Of a stretch of DNA of 64,000 nt, positions 1-7,374 are shown piece after piece. Origin of the DNA: Pseudomonas fluorescens (lineage in GTDB: Bacteria; Pseudomonadota; Gammaproteobacteria; Pseudomonadales; Pseudomonadaceae). A model generated the notes under the pieces. That model searched no databases. It had not been told where the DNA came from and was given only the letters and a program-made list of their open reading frames with translations. Where the stretch lies: contig NZ_CABVHY010000025.1 of assembly GCF_902497875.1 (NCBI RefSeq), positions 1 through 64,000 of the forward strand, given 5' to 3'. Made by a program: the position numbers and the translations under genes. Within the stretch, counting starts at the first letter, position 1. The number at the start of each line of letters is the position of its first letter.

Positions 1-37
1 GAGCGAGAAGGGCGGCGCTGCGGCTGAATGTGTGCAT
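1..37 (-). CDS. 5' end of an unidentified gene, truncated by the window edge
   Basis: Only the first 12 codons are visible (Met-His-Thr-Phe-Ser-Arg-Ser-Ala-Ala-Leu-Leu-Ala on the minus strand). The ATG is preceded at a good distance by AAGGAGA (complement of 41-47), so a real start is likely. Basic and hydroxylated residues followed by an Ala/Leu stretch look like the beginning of a signal peptide or membrane anchor, but too little is present to name a family. It is divergent from roxS and shares the 240-bp intergenic region that holds the Anr-type box at 134-147. Confidence 0.6.
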   Translation of the reverse strand, partial: MHTFSRSAALLA

Positions 38-133
38 GGAATCTCCTTGAGTGCGGTCCGCAGGTGCTGGGGCCGAGCCTGCGTGAAACCATCAGACTGT
101 AGCTTTTATTATCCGGTTCACTCAGTTACAACT

Positions 134-147
134 TTGATACACATCAA
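134..147. promoter_or_regulatory. Anr/FNR box (perfect consensus)
   Basis: TTGATACACATCAA matches the FNR/Anr consensus TTGAT-N4-ATCAA exactly. It lies between the divergent truncated gene (start at 37) and roxS (start at 279). The box centre is about 103 nt from the first start and 138 nt from the second. Which promoter it serves cannot be decided from sequence, because no convincing -10 element could be tied to either side. Confidence 0.75.
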
Positions 148-278
148 CCCCAAGATGAACGTGCGACGGGTATATTGCGGCGCTTGATGGCTGTGGCCGT
201 TTGCCGCAGTTTGCCTGTGCGGGCTGCTGCTTGGTTATACTCGACGCGATCCGCCTGGAGCGCTCATCAGGAGAGCTC

Positions 279-1541
279 ATGCTCGCCCCCGTTCAACTGC
301 TTTCCGCCACTCGCCAGAACCTTTGGCGTCTGACCTTTATCCGCACCCTGGTACTGGCCGCTCAAGCCGGCTCGGTGGGGCTTGCCTACTGGTTCGATCT
401 GCTGCCCTTGCCCTGGCTGCAACTGGCGATAACCCTCGGGTTTTCCATGGTGCTCTGCGCCCTGACCGCCATTCGCCTGCGCACCTCGTGGCCGGTCACG
501 GAGCTGGAATACGCCGTGCAACTGGCCTGCGACCTGTTTATCCACAGTGCCTTGCTGTATTTCTCCGGTGGCTCGACCAACCCCTTCGTGTCCTATTATC
601 TGGTACCGCTGACCATCGCCGCGGTGACGTTGCCCTGGCGCTATTCGCTGATCCTCTCCGGTATTGCCCTGGCGCTTTACACCCTGCTGCTAGCGCAGTT
701 CTATCCGCTGGAGACGTTCCAGATCGCCCGGGAAAAGATGCAGATCTACGGCATGTGGCTGAGCTTTGCCCTGGCGGCGGCAGTGATTACCTTCTTCGCG
801 GCGAAGATGGCCGAGGAGCTGCGGCGTCAGGAAGAGTTACGGGCGATCCGCCGCGAAGAGGGCCTGCGCGATCAGCAATTGCTGGCCGTGGCCACACAGG
901 CCGCTGGTGCTGCCCATGAATTGGGTACACCCTTGGCGACCATGAGCGTGCTGCTCAAGGAGATGCGTCAGGATCACCACGATCCGCTGCTGCAGGACGA
1001 TTTGAGCGTGCTCCAGGACCAGGTCAAGCTGTGCAAGGAGACCTTGCAGCAACTGGTCCGCGCCGCTGAAGCCAATCGTCGGCTGGCCGTGGACATGCAG
1101 GACGTCACCGACTGGCTCGACGAAGCCTTGAACCGCTGGCACCTGATGCGCCCGGAGGCCAGTTATCGTCTCCAGCGCCTGGGCCAGGGCACGGTGCCGC
1201 GCATGGCGCCGCCGCCGGACCTCACCCAGGCGCTGCTGAATTTGCTCAACAACGCCGCCGATGCCTGCCCTGAGGGGTTGCAGGTGACCCTGGACTGGAA
1301 TGCCGAGGACCTCACCATCAGCATTCGCGACCACGGCGCCGGTGTGCCGCGGGCGATTGCCGAGCAGATCGGTAAACCATTTTTTACCACCAAGGGCAAA
1401 GGTTTCGGCCTGGGCCTGTTTTTGAGCAAGGCCAGCGTGACACGCGCCGGCGGCTCAGTGAAACTCTACAGTCATGAGGAAGGTGGCACGCTTACCGAGC
1501 TGCGCCTGCCCCGTGTTGCCCGAGGAGACGAACATGAGTGA
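279..1541 (+). CDS. roxS: RoxS/RegB-type redox-sensing membrane histidine kinase
   Basis: Sensor kinase of the RegB/PrrB/RoxS family, which senses the respiratory quinone pool and redox state and phosphorylates RoxR to control terminal oxidases. The 420-residue product has a multi-pass membrane domain (about residues 20-175) containing GGSTNPF at 97-103, the family quinone-binding loop. The H-box is AAHELGTPL with phospho-acceptor His213. Cys252 in the KLCKE segment lies 39 residues after that His and corresponds to the redox-active Cys of RegB. An HATPase domain with N-box (LLNNAADAC) and G-boxes (DHGAGVP, GFGLGL) ends the protein. ATG 279 was chosen over an upstream in-frame start at 201 because AGGAGA sits at 269-274. 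The 3' end overlaps roxR by 8 nt. Confidence 0.93.
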   Translation: MLAPVQLLSATRQNLWRLTFIRTLVLAAQAGSVGLAYWFDLLPLPWLQLAITLGFSMVLCALTAIRLRTSWPVTELEYAVQLACDLFIHSALLYFSGGSTNPFVSYYLVPLTIAAVTLPWRYSLILSGIALALYTLLLAQFYPLETFQIAREKMQIYGMWLSFALAAAVITFFAAKMAEELRRQEELRAIRREEGLRDQQLLAVATQAAGAAHELGTPLATMSVLLKEMRQDHHDPLLQDDLSVLQDQVKLCKETLQQLVRAAEANRRLAVDMQDVTDWLDEALNRWHLMRPEASYRLQRLGQGTVPRMAPPPDLTQALLNLLNNAADACPEGLQVTLDWNAEDLTISIRDHGAGVPRAIAEQIGKPFFTTKGKGFGLGLFLSKASVTRAGGSVKLYSHEEGGTLTELRLPRVARGDEHE

Positions 1542-2094
1542 CGAGATCCAAGTCGAAGGCGAAGAACTGCCGCATTTATTGCTGGTAGACGACGACGCTA
1601 CCTTTACCCGCGTCATGGCACGCGCCATGAGCCGCCGCGGTTTTCGCGTGAGTACCGCGGGTTCCGCCGAAGAAGGCCTGAGCATCGCCCAGCAGGACAT
1701 CCCGGATTACGCTGCGCTGGACCTGAAAATGGATGGCGACTCGGGGTTGGTGTTGCTACCCAAATTGCTCGAACTCGATCCGGAAATGCGTGTACTGATC
1801 CTGACCGGCTATTCGAGCATCGCCACTGCTGTCGAAGCGATCAAGCGCGGTGCCTGCAATTACCTGTGCAAACCGGCGGACGCCGATGACGTGTTGGCCG
1901 CGCTGCTTTCCGAGCACGCCGACCTCGACACCCTGGTGCCGGAAAACCCGATGTCGGTGGATCGCCTGCAATGGGAGCACATCCAGCGCGTGCTGACCGA
2001 ACACGAAGGCAACATCTCTGCCACTGCCCGCGCCTTGGGCATGCACCGCCGGACCTTGCAGCGCAAACTGCAGAAGCGTCCGGTTCGCCGCTGA
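1534..2094 (+). CDS. roxR: RoxR/RegA-type response regulator
   Basis: Partner regulator of RoxS, a 186-residue RegA/ActR/PrrA-family protein. The receiver domain (about 12-130) shows the acidic cluster VDDD at 18-21, the phospho-acceptor Asp63 in ALDLKMDG, the conserved Thr/Tyr region LTGYSS and the Lys of CKPAD. A short linker leads to a C-terminal Fis-type helix-turn-helix (about 155-184, ISATARALGMHRRTLQRKL) that binds DNA. The ATG lies inside the last codons of roxS, preceded by CGAGGAGACG, so translation is coupled. The Fis-like HTH and compact length distinguish it from NarL or OmpR types. Confidence 0.95.
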   Translation: MSDEIQVEGEELPHLLLVDDDATFTRVMARAMSRRGFRVSTAGSAEEGLSIAQQDIPDYAALDLKMDGDSGLVLLPKLLELDPEMRVLILTGYSSIATAVEAIKRGACNYLCKPADADDVLAALLSEHADLDTLVPENPMSVDRLQWEHIQRVLTEHEGNISATARALGMHRRTLQRKLQKRPVRR

Positions 2095-2137
2095 ACGGAC
2101 ACTGATCAGCTGCCTCAGACCTCGCGACAACCCGAGT

Positions 2138-2153
2138 CGATCAATTATGATCG
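2138..2153. promoter_or_regulatory. Perfect dyad upstream of the ABC transporter
   Basis: CGATCA-atta-TGATCG is a perfect 6+6 inverted repeat with a 4-nt spacer, ending 37 nt before the transporter ATG at 2191. TATGAT inside it could double as a -10. The position and symmetry suit an operator, but no regulator family was recognised. Confidence 0.35.
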
Positions 2154-2190
2154 GTTCAGTGCGTGTTCTTTACCTTATCGAGCCTGAACA

Positions 2191-3921
2191 ATGAATCAGA
2201 ACGCTGAGTATTCCGCGGTCAATGATGCTGTGCGTGGGCAGTTTTTGCGGCGGGTCTGGAAGATGACTACGCCGTACTGGCGCAGTGAGGAGAAAGGCAA
2301 GGCCTGGACGCTGTTAATTGCGGTGATCGCGCTGTCGTTGTTCAGCGTGGCGATCTCGGTGTGGATCAATAGTTGGTACAAGGATTTCTACAATGCGCTG
2401 CAACAGAAGGACGAAGCGGCCTTCTGGCAACTGATCCTGTATTTCTGCGGGATCGCCGCGGTGGCGATTCTCGGTGCGGTGTATCGGCTGTACCTGACGC
2501 AGATGCTGAGCATTCGCTGGCGGGCCTGGCTGACCGAGCAGCATTTCAGCCGCTGGCTCGGTCATAAGAATTACTACCAGTTGGAGCGGGGCGGCTACAC
2601 CGATAACCCGGACCAGCGGATTTCCGAAGATCTCCACAGTTTCACCACCAACACCCTGGACCTTGGGCTCGGGCTGATCCGCACCGTGGTCAGTCTGGTC
2701 TCGTTCTCGATCATCCTCTGGGGGGTGTCGGGCAGTATCGAAGTCTTCGGCTACACCATCCCCGGTTATATGTTCTGGTGCGCGCTGGTGTACGCGGTGG
2801 TCGGCAGTTGGTTGACGCACTTGATCGGCAAGCGCCTGATCGGCCTGAACAACCAACAACAACGCTTCGAAGCCGACCTGCGTTTTTCCATGGTGCGGAT
2901 TCGTGAAAATGCCGAAAGCATTGCGCTGTATAACGGCGAACCGAACGAGAACAAACGCTTGAGCAGCCGTTTCGGCATGGTCTGGCACAACTTCTGGGAC
3001 ATCATGCGGGTGTCCAAACGCCTGACATTCTTCACCGCCGGTTACGGGCAAATCGCAATCATCTTCCCGTTCATTGTCGCTGCGCCGCGCTATTTCAGCG
3101 GCAAGATCCAGCTCGGTGAGCTGATGCAAATCAACTCGGCGTTCGGCAACGTTCAGGAGAACTTCAGCTGGTTCATTACCGCGTATTCCGATCTCGCGGC
3201 CTGGCGCGCCACCTGTGACCGCTTGCTGAGCTTTCGCCAGGCCATGACCGACAACGAAAACCGGCCACCGGCGATCGATGTGCAGAGCCAGGGCGATGGA
3301 CTGCACGTACACAACCTGGGGCTGGATCTGGCGGACGGCCGTCACTTGCTGTCTGGCGCCAACATGAGCATTGCGGCGGGTGAGCGACTGATGCTCAGCG
3401 GCCGCTCCGGTAGCGGCAAAAGTACTTTGCTGCGGGCCATGGGCCGGCTCTGGCCTGACGGCCACGGCAGCATCCGCGTACCAGCGCAGCGTTATCTATT
3501 CCTGCCGCAAAAGCCTTACCTGCCGATTGGCAGTCTGCGCGAAGCCCTGAGTTATCCACAGCCGGGGGACGTTTACCCGCATGAGCGTTACGTGCAAGTG
3601 CTGGAAACCTGCCGCTTGCCGCACCTGATTCCGCGTCTGGATGAGAGCAATCACTGGCAGCGCATGCTGTCGCCGGGCGAACAGCAACGCCTGGCCTTCG
3701 CCCGCGCGATGCTCTATGCGCCGCAATGGCTGTACATGGACGAAGCCACCTCGGCGATGGATGAAGAGGACGAAGCCGCGCTCTATCAAGCCTTGATCAA
3801 CCAACTGCCGGGCCTGAGCATTGTCAGCGTGGGGCATCGCAGCAGCCTCAAACGTTTCCACGCAAGGCATGTGCGTATCGAGAGTGGCCACCTGGTCGAG
3901 CAAACAGTGACGGCGGCGTAG
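2191..3921 (+). CDS. SbmA/BacA/YddA-like ABC transporter, fused permease and ATPase
   Basis: A 576-residue half-transporter with an N-terminal ABC_membrane_2 (SbmA/BacA-like) domain, about 6 membrane segments over residues 35-330, and a C-terminal ATP-binding cassette. Walker A is GRSGSGKST (about 404-412), the signature is LSPGEQQRLAFARA (about 492) and Walker B is WLYMDEATS (about 512), followed by an H-loop (VGHRSS). The size and order match E. coli YddA and the mycobacterial B12/bleomycin importer Rv1819c. Members move peptides, corrinoids or lipids; substrate and direction cannot be told here. It stands alone between roxR and a divergent-function regulator, with a dyad at 2138-2153 upstream. 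Confidence 0.85.
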   Translation: MNQNAEYSAVNDAVRGQFLRRVWKMTTPYWRSEEKGKAWTLLIAVIALSLFSVAISVWINSWYKDFYNALQQKDEAAFWQLILYFCGIAAVAILGAVYRLYLTQMLSIRWRAWLTEQHFSRWLGHKNYYQLERGGYTDNPDQRISEDLHSFTTNTLDLGLGLIRTVVSLVSFSIILWGVSGSIEVFGYTIPGYMFWCALVYAVVGSWLTHLIGKRLIGLNNQQQRFEADLRFSMVRIRENAESIALYNGEPNENKRLSSRFGMVWHNFWDIMRVSKRLTFFTAGYGQIAIIFPFIVAAPRYFSGKIQLGELMQINSAFGNVQENFSWFITAYSDLAAWRATCDRLLSFRQAMTDNENRPPAIDVQSQGDGLHVHNLGLDLADGRHLLSGANMSIAAGERLMLSGRSGSGKSTLLRAMGRLWPDGHGSIRVPAQRYLFLPQKPYLPIGSLREALSYPQPGDVYPHERYVQVLETCRLPHLIPRLDESNHWQRMLSPGEQQRLAFARAMLYAPQWLYMDEATSAMDEEDEAALYQALINQLPGLSIVSVGHRSSLKRFHARHVRIESGHLVEQTVTAA

Positions 3922-3933
3922 GTGATCGTACAA
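3921..3933 (-). promoter_or_regulatory. Possible half-operator of the GntR regulator
   Basis: Read on the minus strand this is TTGTACGATCACC. It shares TTGTACGATnAC with the left part of the dyad over the kdgD promoter (6332-6353). It lies about 75 nt upstream of the GntR gene, so it is a candidate autoregulatory site. The inference rests on two occurrences only. Confidence 0.3.
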
Positions 3934-4007
3934 CTCAGGTAAGCTATGATGTGGGCAATGTGGAAGCGGGTTTGCCCGCGAAAGCGATTCTTTTGAACCC
4001 GAGATAG

Positions 4008-4766
4008 ATGCTCACCATGGAAAACCAGATCGACGCGCCACGCCTTCCACGCAAGCGCCGCAGCCTCGCGCAGGAACTGGTGACGGTGCTGTCCGAGCAG
4101 ATTCGCGACGGCTTGCTCAAGCGTGGCGACAAGTTGCCCACCGAGTCGGCAATCATGGAGGCGCATGGCGTCAGCCGCACCGTGGTGCGTGAAGCGATTT
4201 CCCGCTTACAGGCCGCAGGCCAGGTCGAGACCCGTCACGGTATCGGCACCTTCGTGCTGGACACCCCGAGCCCGAGCGGCTTCCGTATCGATCCGGCGAC
4301 CGTGGTGACCCTGCGCGATGTGTTGGCGATTCTTGAGCTGCGTATCAGCCTGGAAGTGGAGTCCGCCGGCCTCGCGGCACAACGTCGCAGCGCCGAGCAG
4401 CTGGCGTTGATGCGTGCGGCACTGGATGCCTTGAACGAAAGCGCGGCCCGTGCCAGTGACGCGGTGGCCTCGGATTTCCAGTTTCATCTGCAGATCGCCC
4501 TGGCTACCGGCAACCGTTACTTCACCGACATCATGACCCACCTGGGCACCAGTATCATTCCGCGCACCCGGCTCAACTCGGCACGCCTGGCCCATGATGA
4601 CCAGCAGCACTACATGAACCGCCTGAGTCGCGAGCACGAAGAGATCTATGAAGCGATTGCCCGCCAGGACTCCGACGCGGCCCGTGCCGCCATGCGCCTG
4701 CACCTGACCAACAGCCGCGAACGGCTGCGCCATGCCCATGAAGAAGCGGAGGCACAGCGGGGCTAA
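4008..4766 (+). CDS. GntR/FadR-family transcriptional regulator, probable aldarate-pathway regulator
   Basis: A 252-residue FadR-subfamily regulator. The winged helix-turn-helix spans about residues 18-85, with the family signature GDKLPTESAIMEAHGVSRTVVREAISRL followed by the wing VETRHGIGTFV. An all-alpha FCD effector domain spans about 100-235, with metal/ligand residues typical of FCD (the D-x3-F-H segment in SDFQFHLQIA, and later His residues). It precedes kdgD and the KGSADH, GudP and GarD genes, so a role as their glucarate/galactarate-responsive repressor is inferred. The start at 4008 is closer to GAG (4001-4003) than the alternative ATG at 4017. Confidence 0.85.
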   Translation: MLTMENQIDAPRLPRKRRSLAQELVTVLSEQIRDGLLKRGDKLPTESAIMEAHGVSRTVVREAISRLQAAGQVETRHGIGTFVLDTPSPSGFRIDPATVVTLRDVLAILELRISLEVESAGLAAQRRSAEQLALMRAALDALNESAARASDAVASDFQFHLQIALATGNRYFTDIMTHLGTSIIPRTRLNSARLAHDDQQHYMNRLSREHEEIYEAIARQDSDAARAAMRLHLTNSRERLRHAHEEAEAQRG

Positions 4767-4784
4767 GGTGTTTACGTTGCCTGA

Positions 4785-4809
4785 GTAGGAGCCGTCCGGC
4801 TGCTCCTAC
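4785..4809. terminator. Stem-loop between convergent genes, probable bidirectional terminator
   Basis: GTAGGAGC (4785-4792) pairs with GCTCCTAC (4802-4809) and the intervening bases extend the pairing. The arm resembles the GTAGGAGCTGC REP family seen elsewhere in the window. It overlaps the stop codon of the minus-strand gene ending at 4806 and follows the GntR stop by 18 nt. No long T tract follows. Confidence 0.4.
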
Positions 4810-6170
4810 AAGGGTTCTGTGTTGTACACATAATTTGTGCCAAGTGCCGAGCCAGGTTTGCTCGGCTTGTAGCCCTTGAGCAGCAGATAGGTACTCCAGC
4901 CCCACCAGTCGCCGATCCGGTTCTGGTCGTCAAGATTGTTGACGTCGCTGCGGCGCAGCACTTTGTCTCCTTCCATGACGAATAACGGTGAGAAATTGCC
5001 GGAAGGGTTCTGTACGGCTTTCAGGTCAGGGATGTAGTCGAGTGCGATGTAGTTTTCGGGCGCAGGCAAGGTGCCCCTGATGAACGTGTCGAAGACTTCA
5101 TCCACCGATCGCTGCACGGCCAGTTTGACCTGCCTGCAATTGGCGCTGTCGAGGGTGTCGAAGTAGCGCTTGTCGCCATAGGCACGCCATTTGTCGCCCC
5201 GGGCGTTGCTGACATTGAGCCCGAACTTGCTGTCTTCATCGTGCATGAATCGAGTGATCAGTGAGCCCAGATCGCTCGGGGTCACGACTGCCGCCAGCTG
5301 TTTGCGCGGAACGCGAAGGTGCCCGGCGGAAAACAGATCGGTCAGGAAATGGTCGGCGAAGGCGTTCATGGCGTAGGCCAGTTCCAGTTGCCTATCATCG
5401 CCACTGTTGTGCGCCAGCACCGCCTGATGCAATGCCGCGGTATGACCGGCCACATAAGCCAGCAGCGCCCATTCACCAAAGTGGTCGACGTTGTTCGCTG
5501 CCAGCTTCAGGTAGCGCCCCAACGGGAACAGCGAGGAAACAAGACTGCCACCGCCGGTGACCCCGTTCGACTCCTCGGACAACGTATCTCCCAGGAACTC
5601 GTAGACTTCGTGGGGCTGATTGCCGTCCCTGATAGCCAGGTTGGTGGCGATAATTGCCTTCTGCATGACACTGAGGATTTGCCTGGCTTCGTCCTTTGCC
5701 GTGGGCGATACCGCCAGAGAATTGAAGGCTTCCAGAAAACGCTGAAGTCGATTGGCAGGCGTTGCTCCTTCGCAAATCGGTTGTTCAGGGAGGCCATAGA
5801 AATCACCCCCCAGGGCAACGATCTGCCCATAGGTCAGCACCAGGCTGTTGGGCAGGCGCAATTGCACTTGTCCGGCGGGAATACCCGCCGCGTCCTTGAC
5901 GAGGCGCAGCAAGGTACTGTCGCCAATCGCGGTGTGCTCTGCACCCTCGAACCTCAGTATTGGCGAGGCTTTCAGGCCACTGCCTGGCAGGTTGGAGATC
6001 ACTCCTGGCGGGTAATAGTTGTTGTCGGGTTGGTCGTCGGCGACCAGCCTCAACGTATCGCCAGCGGCCGAAACCCGAATGCCGTGCTCGGTAAAAAGGT
6101 TATCCGGATCAGCAATGACTTTGCTGTCCGGGCTCAAGCGTTCCTGCGGTTGGACGTGTAGACCGGACAT
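4806..6170 (-). CDS. Phospholipase C/P1-nuclease-fold-like protein with a LexA box
   Basis: A 454-residue protein whose central half has the His/Asp/Glu pattern of zinc-dependent phospholipase C and S1/P1 nuclease folds. The motifs are NVDHFGEWA, YVAGHTAALHQA, MNAFADHFLTDLFSAGHLR and MHDEDSKFG. These would supply the metal-binding residues. No signal peptide is evident at the N-terminus (MSGLHVQPQERLSPDSK), unlike classical secreted phospholipases. The start has a strong AAGGAG (complement of 6177-6182). It is divergent from kdgD and looks unrelated to the aldarate genes. A near-consensus LexA operator overlaps its promoter, so DNA-damage induction is inferred. Enzyme class is by motif only. 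Confidence 0.6.
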   Translation of the reverse strand: MSGLHVQPQERLSPDSKVIADPDNLFTEHGIRVSAAGDTLRLVADDQPDNNYYPPGVISNLPGSGLKASPILRFEGAEHTAIGDSTLLRLVKDAAGIPAGQVQLRLPNSLVLTYGQIVALGGDFYGLPEQPICEGATPANRLQRFLEAFNSLAVSPTAKDEARQILSVMQKAIIATNLAIRDGNQPHEVYEFLGDTLSEESNGVTGGGSLVSSLFPLGRYLKLAANNVDHFGEWALLAYVAGHTAALHQAVLAHNSGDDRQLELAYAMNAFADHFLTDLFSAGHLRVPRKQLAAVVTPSDLGSLITRFMHDEDSKFGLNVSNARGDKWRAYGDKRYFDTLDSANCRQVKLAVQRSVDEVFDTFIRGTLPAPENYIALDYIPDLKAVQNPSGNFSPLFVMEGDKVLRRSDVNNLDDQNRIGDWWGWSTYLLLKGYKPSKPGSALGTNYVYNTEPL

Positions 6171-6210
6171 TCTCAGCTCCTTGATATGCCGTAAATGTTC
6201 TCTCGATAAG

Positions 6211-6226
6211 CTGTATGTATATACAG
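6211..6226. promoter_or_regulatory. LexA (SOS) box
   Basis: CTGTATGTATATACAG fits the gammaproteobacterial LexA consensus CTG-N10-CAG and differs from the ideal CTGTATATATATACAG at one central base. It sits 40 nt upstream of the phospholipase-like ATG (6170) and 9 nt downstream of that gene's predicted -10, which is a repressing position. The other flanking gene, kdgD, starts 182 nt away on the opposite strand. Confidence 0.8.
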
Positions 6227-6235
6227 TATATGTCG

Positions 6236-6263
6236 ATCATAGATGAACCCCGGCTTGCGTCAA
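6236..6263 (-). promoter_or_regulatory. Sigma70 promoter of the phospholipase-like gene
   Basis: On the minus strand TTGACG (complement of 6258-6263) is followed after 16 nt by TATGAT (complement of 6236-6241). Both are close to consensus. The LexA box begins 9 nt further downstream, around the expected transcription start. Confidence 0.6.
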
Positions 6264-6312
6264 GAAAGTCATTGTTGCGGCCCCTATCTACGGCTCCGGC
6301 GATGAAATGCAG

Positions 6313-6340
6313 TTGACGATTGAATTTTTGGTTGTACGAT
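6313..6340 (+). promoter_or_regulatory. Sigma70 promoter of kdgD
   Basis: TTGACG (6313-6318), a 16-nt spacer and TACGAT (6335-6340) form a plausible promoter 68 nt before the kdgD ATG. The -10 overlaps the dyad at 6338-6353, which would suit repression. Confidence 0.5.
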
Positions 6341-6353
6341 GACGTATGACATC
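6338..6353. promoter_or_regulatory. Dyad over the kdgD promoter, candidate GntR operator
   Basis: GATGACGTATGACATC is symmetric at 12 of 16 positions (GATG..CATC with inner C, TA, G). FadR-type regulators bind short palindromes of this size. The preceding bases make TTGTACGATGAC, shared in part with 3921-3933 upstream of the GntR gene itself. Confidence 0.4.
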
Positions 6354-6407
6354 AGCGACGGCTGACTTAACCTTTCATCACAACGTGTTTCCCAGGGTGT
6401 TCGAATA

Positions 6408-7319
6408 ATGAATCCACAAGAACTGAAGTCCATCCTCTCTTCCGGTCTGCTTTCTTTCCCGGTTACCGATTTCAATGCCCAGGGTGATTTTCACCGCGAG
6501 GGCTATATCAAACGTCTCGAATGGTTGGCCCCGTATGGCGCCTCAGCCCTGTTCGCGGCGGGCGGCACGGGTGAGTTCTTCTCCCTGGCGGCCAGCGAGT
6601 ATTCGCAAGTGATCAAGACCGCCGTCGACACCTGCGCCAACAGCGTGCCGATCCTCGCCGGTGTCGGTGGCTCGACTCGCCAGGCTATCGAGTACGCTCA
6701 AGAAGCCGAGCGTTTGGGCGCCAAAGGCTTGCTGCTGTTGCCACACTACCTGACCGAAGCCAGCCAGGACGGCGTTGCCGCCCACGTCGAAGCGGTGTGC
6801 AAATCAGTCAACATCGGGGTGATCGTCTACAACCGCAACGTCTGCCGGCTGACCGCGCCATTGCTGGAACGCCTGGCCGAGCGTTGCCCGAACCTGATCG
6901 GTTACAAGGACGGTATCGGTGATATCGAGTTGATGGTGTCGATCCGTCGTCGCCTCGGCGATCGCTTCAGCTACCTCGGCGGCCTGCCGACCGCGGAGGT
7001 TTACGCCGCTGCCTACAAGGCGCTGGGCGTGCCGGTTTACTCCTCGGCGGTGTTCAACTTCATCCCGAAAACCGCGATGGATTTTTACCGCGCCATCGCC
7101 CGTGAAGATCACGCCACCGTCGGCAAGATCATCGACGACTTCTTCCTGCCGTACCTGGACATCCGCAACCGCAAGGCCGGTTATGCGGTGAGCATCGTCA
7201 AGGCCGGGGCAAAAATCTCCGGCTACGACGCAGGTCCGGTCCGTACCCCGCTGACTGATCTTTTGCCAGAAGAATACGAAGCACTGGCGGCGCTGATCGA
7301 CAAGCAGGGCGCGCAGTAA
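6408..7319 (+). CDS. kdgD: 5-dehydro-4-deoxyglucarate dehydratase
   Basis: A class I aldolase-fold (DHDPS/NAL family) enzyme of 303 residues. It dehydrates and decarboxylates 5-keto-4-deoxyglucarate to 2-ketoglutarate semialdehyde (EC 4.2.1.41). The Schiff-base lysine is Lys167 in GYKDGIGD, and the catalytic Tyr is Tyr141 in VYNRN. The N-terminus SGLLSFPVTDF is typical of KdgD rather than of DHDPS. It is followed by the semialdehyde dehydrogenase that consumes its product. A GC-rich hairpin with a short T run lies between the two genes. Confidence 0.93.
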   Translation: MNPQELKSILSSGLLSFPVTDFNAQGDFHREGYIKRLEWLAPYGASALFAAGGTGEFFSLAASEYSQVIKTAVDTCANSVPILAGVGGSTRQAIEYAQEAERLGAKGLLLLPHYLTEASQDGVAAHVEAVCKSVNIGVIVYNRNVCRLTAPLLERLAERCPNLIGYKDGIGDIELMVSIRRRLGDRFSYLGGLPTAEVYAAAYKALGVPVYSSAVFNFIPKTAMDFYRAIAREDHATVGKIIDDFFLPYLDIRNRKAGYAVSIVKAGAKISGYDAGPVRTPLTDLLPEEYEALAALIDKQGAQ

Positions 7320-7331
7320 ACAATTCACCAG

Positions 7332-7357
7332 GGCCGCTGAGCAATCAGCGGCCTTTT
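7332..7357 (+). terminator. Intra-cluster terminator or attenuator after kdgD
   Basis: GGCCGCTGA (7332-7340) and TCAGCGGCC (7345-7353) form a perfect 9-bp stem with a 4-nt GCAA loop, followed by TTTTG. The downstream Shine-Dalgarno AAGGAGA begins at 7362. Because the next gene continues the pathway, it probably reduces rather than abolishes read-through. Confidence 0.6.
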
Positions 7358-7374
7358 GCGTAAGGAGATTGCTC

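Noticed and set aside
3966..3979. GCGGGTTTGCCCGC hairpin before the GntR gene as a terminator
   Set aside because: A single short REP-like arm with no T run; it is better explained as a solo REP remnant.
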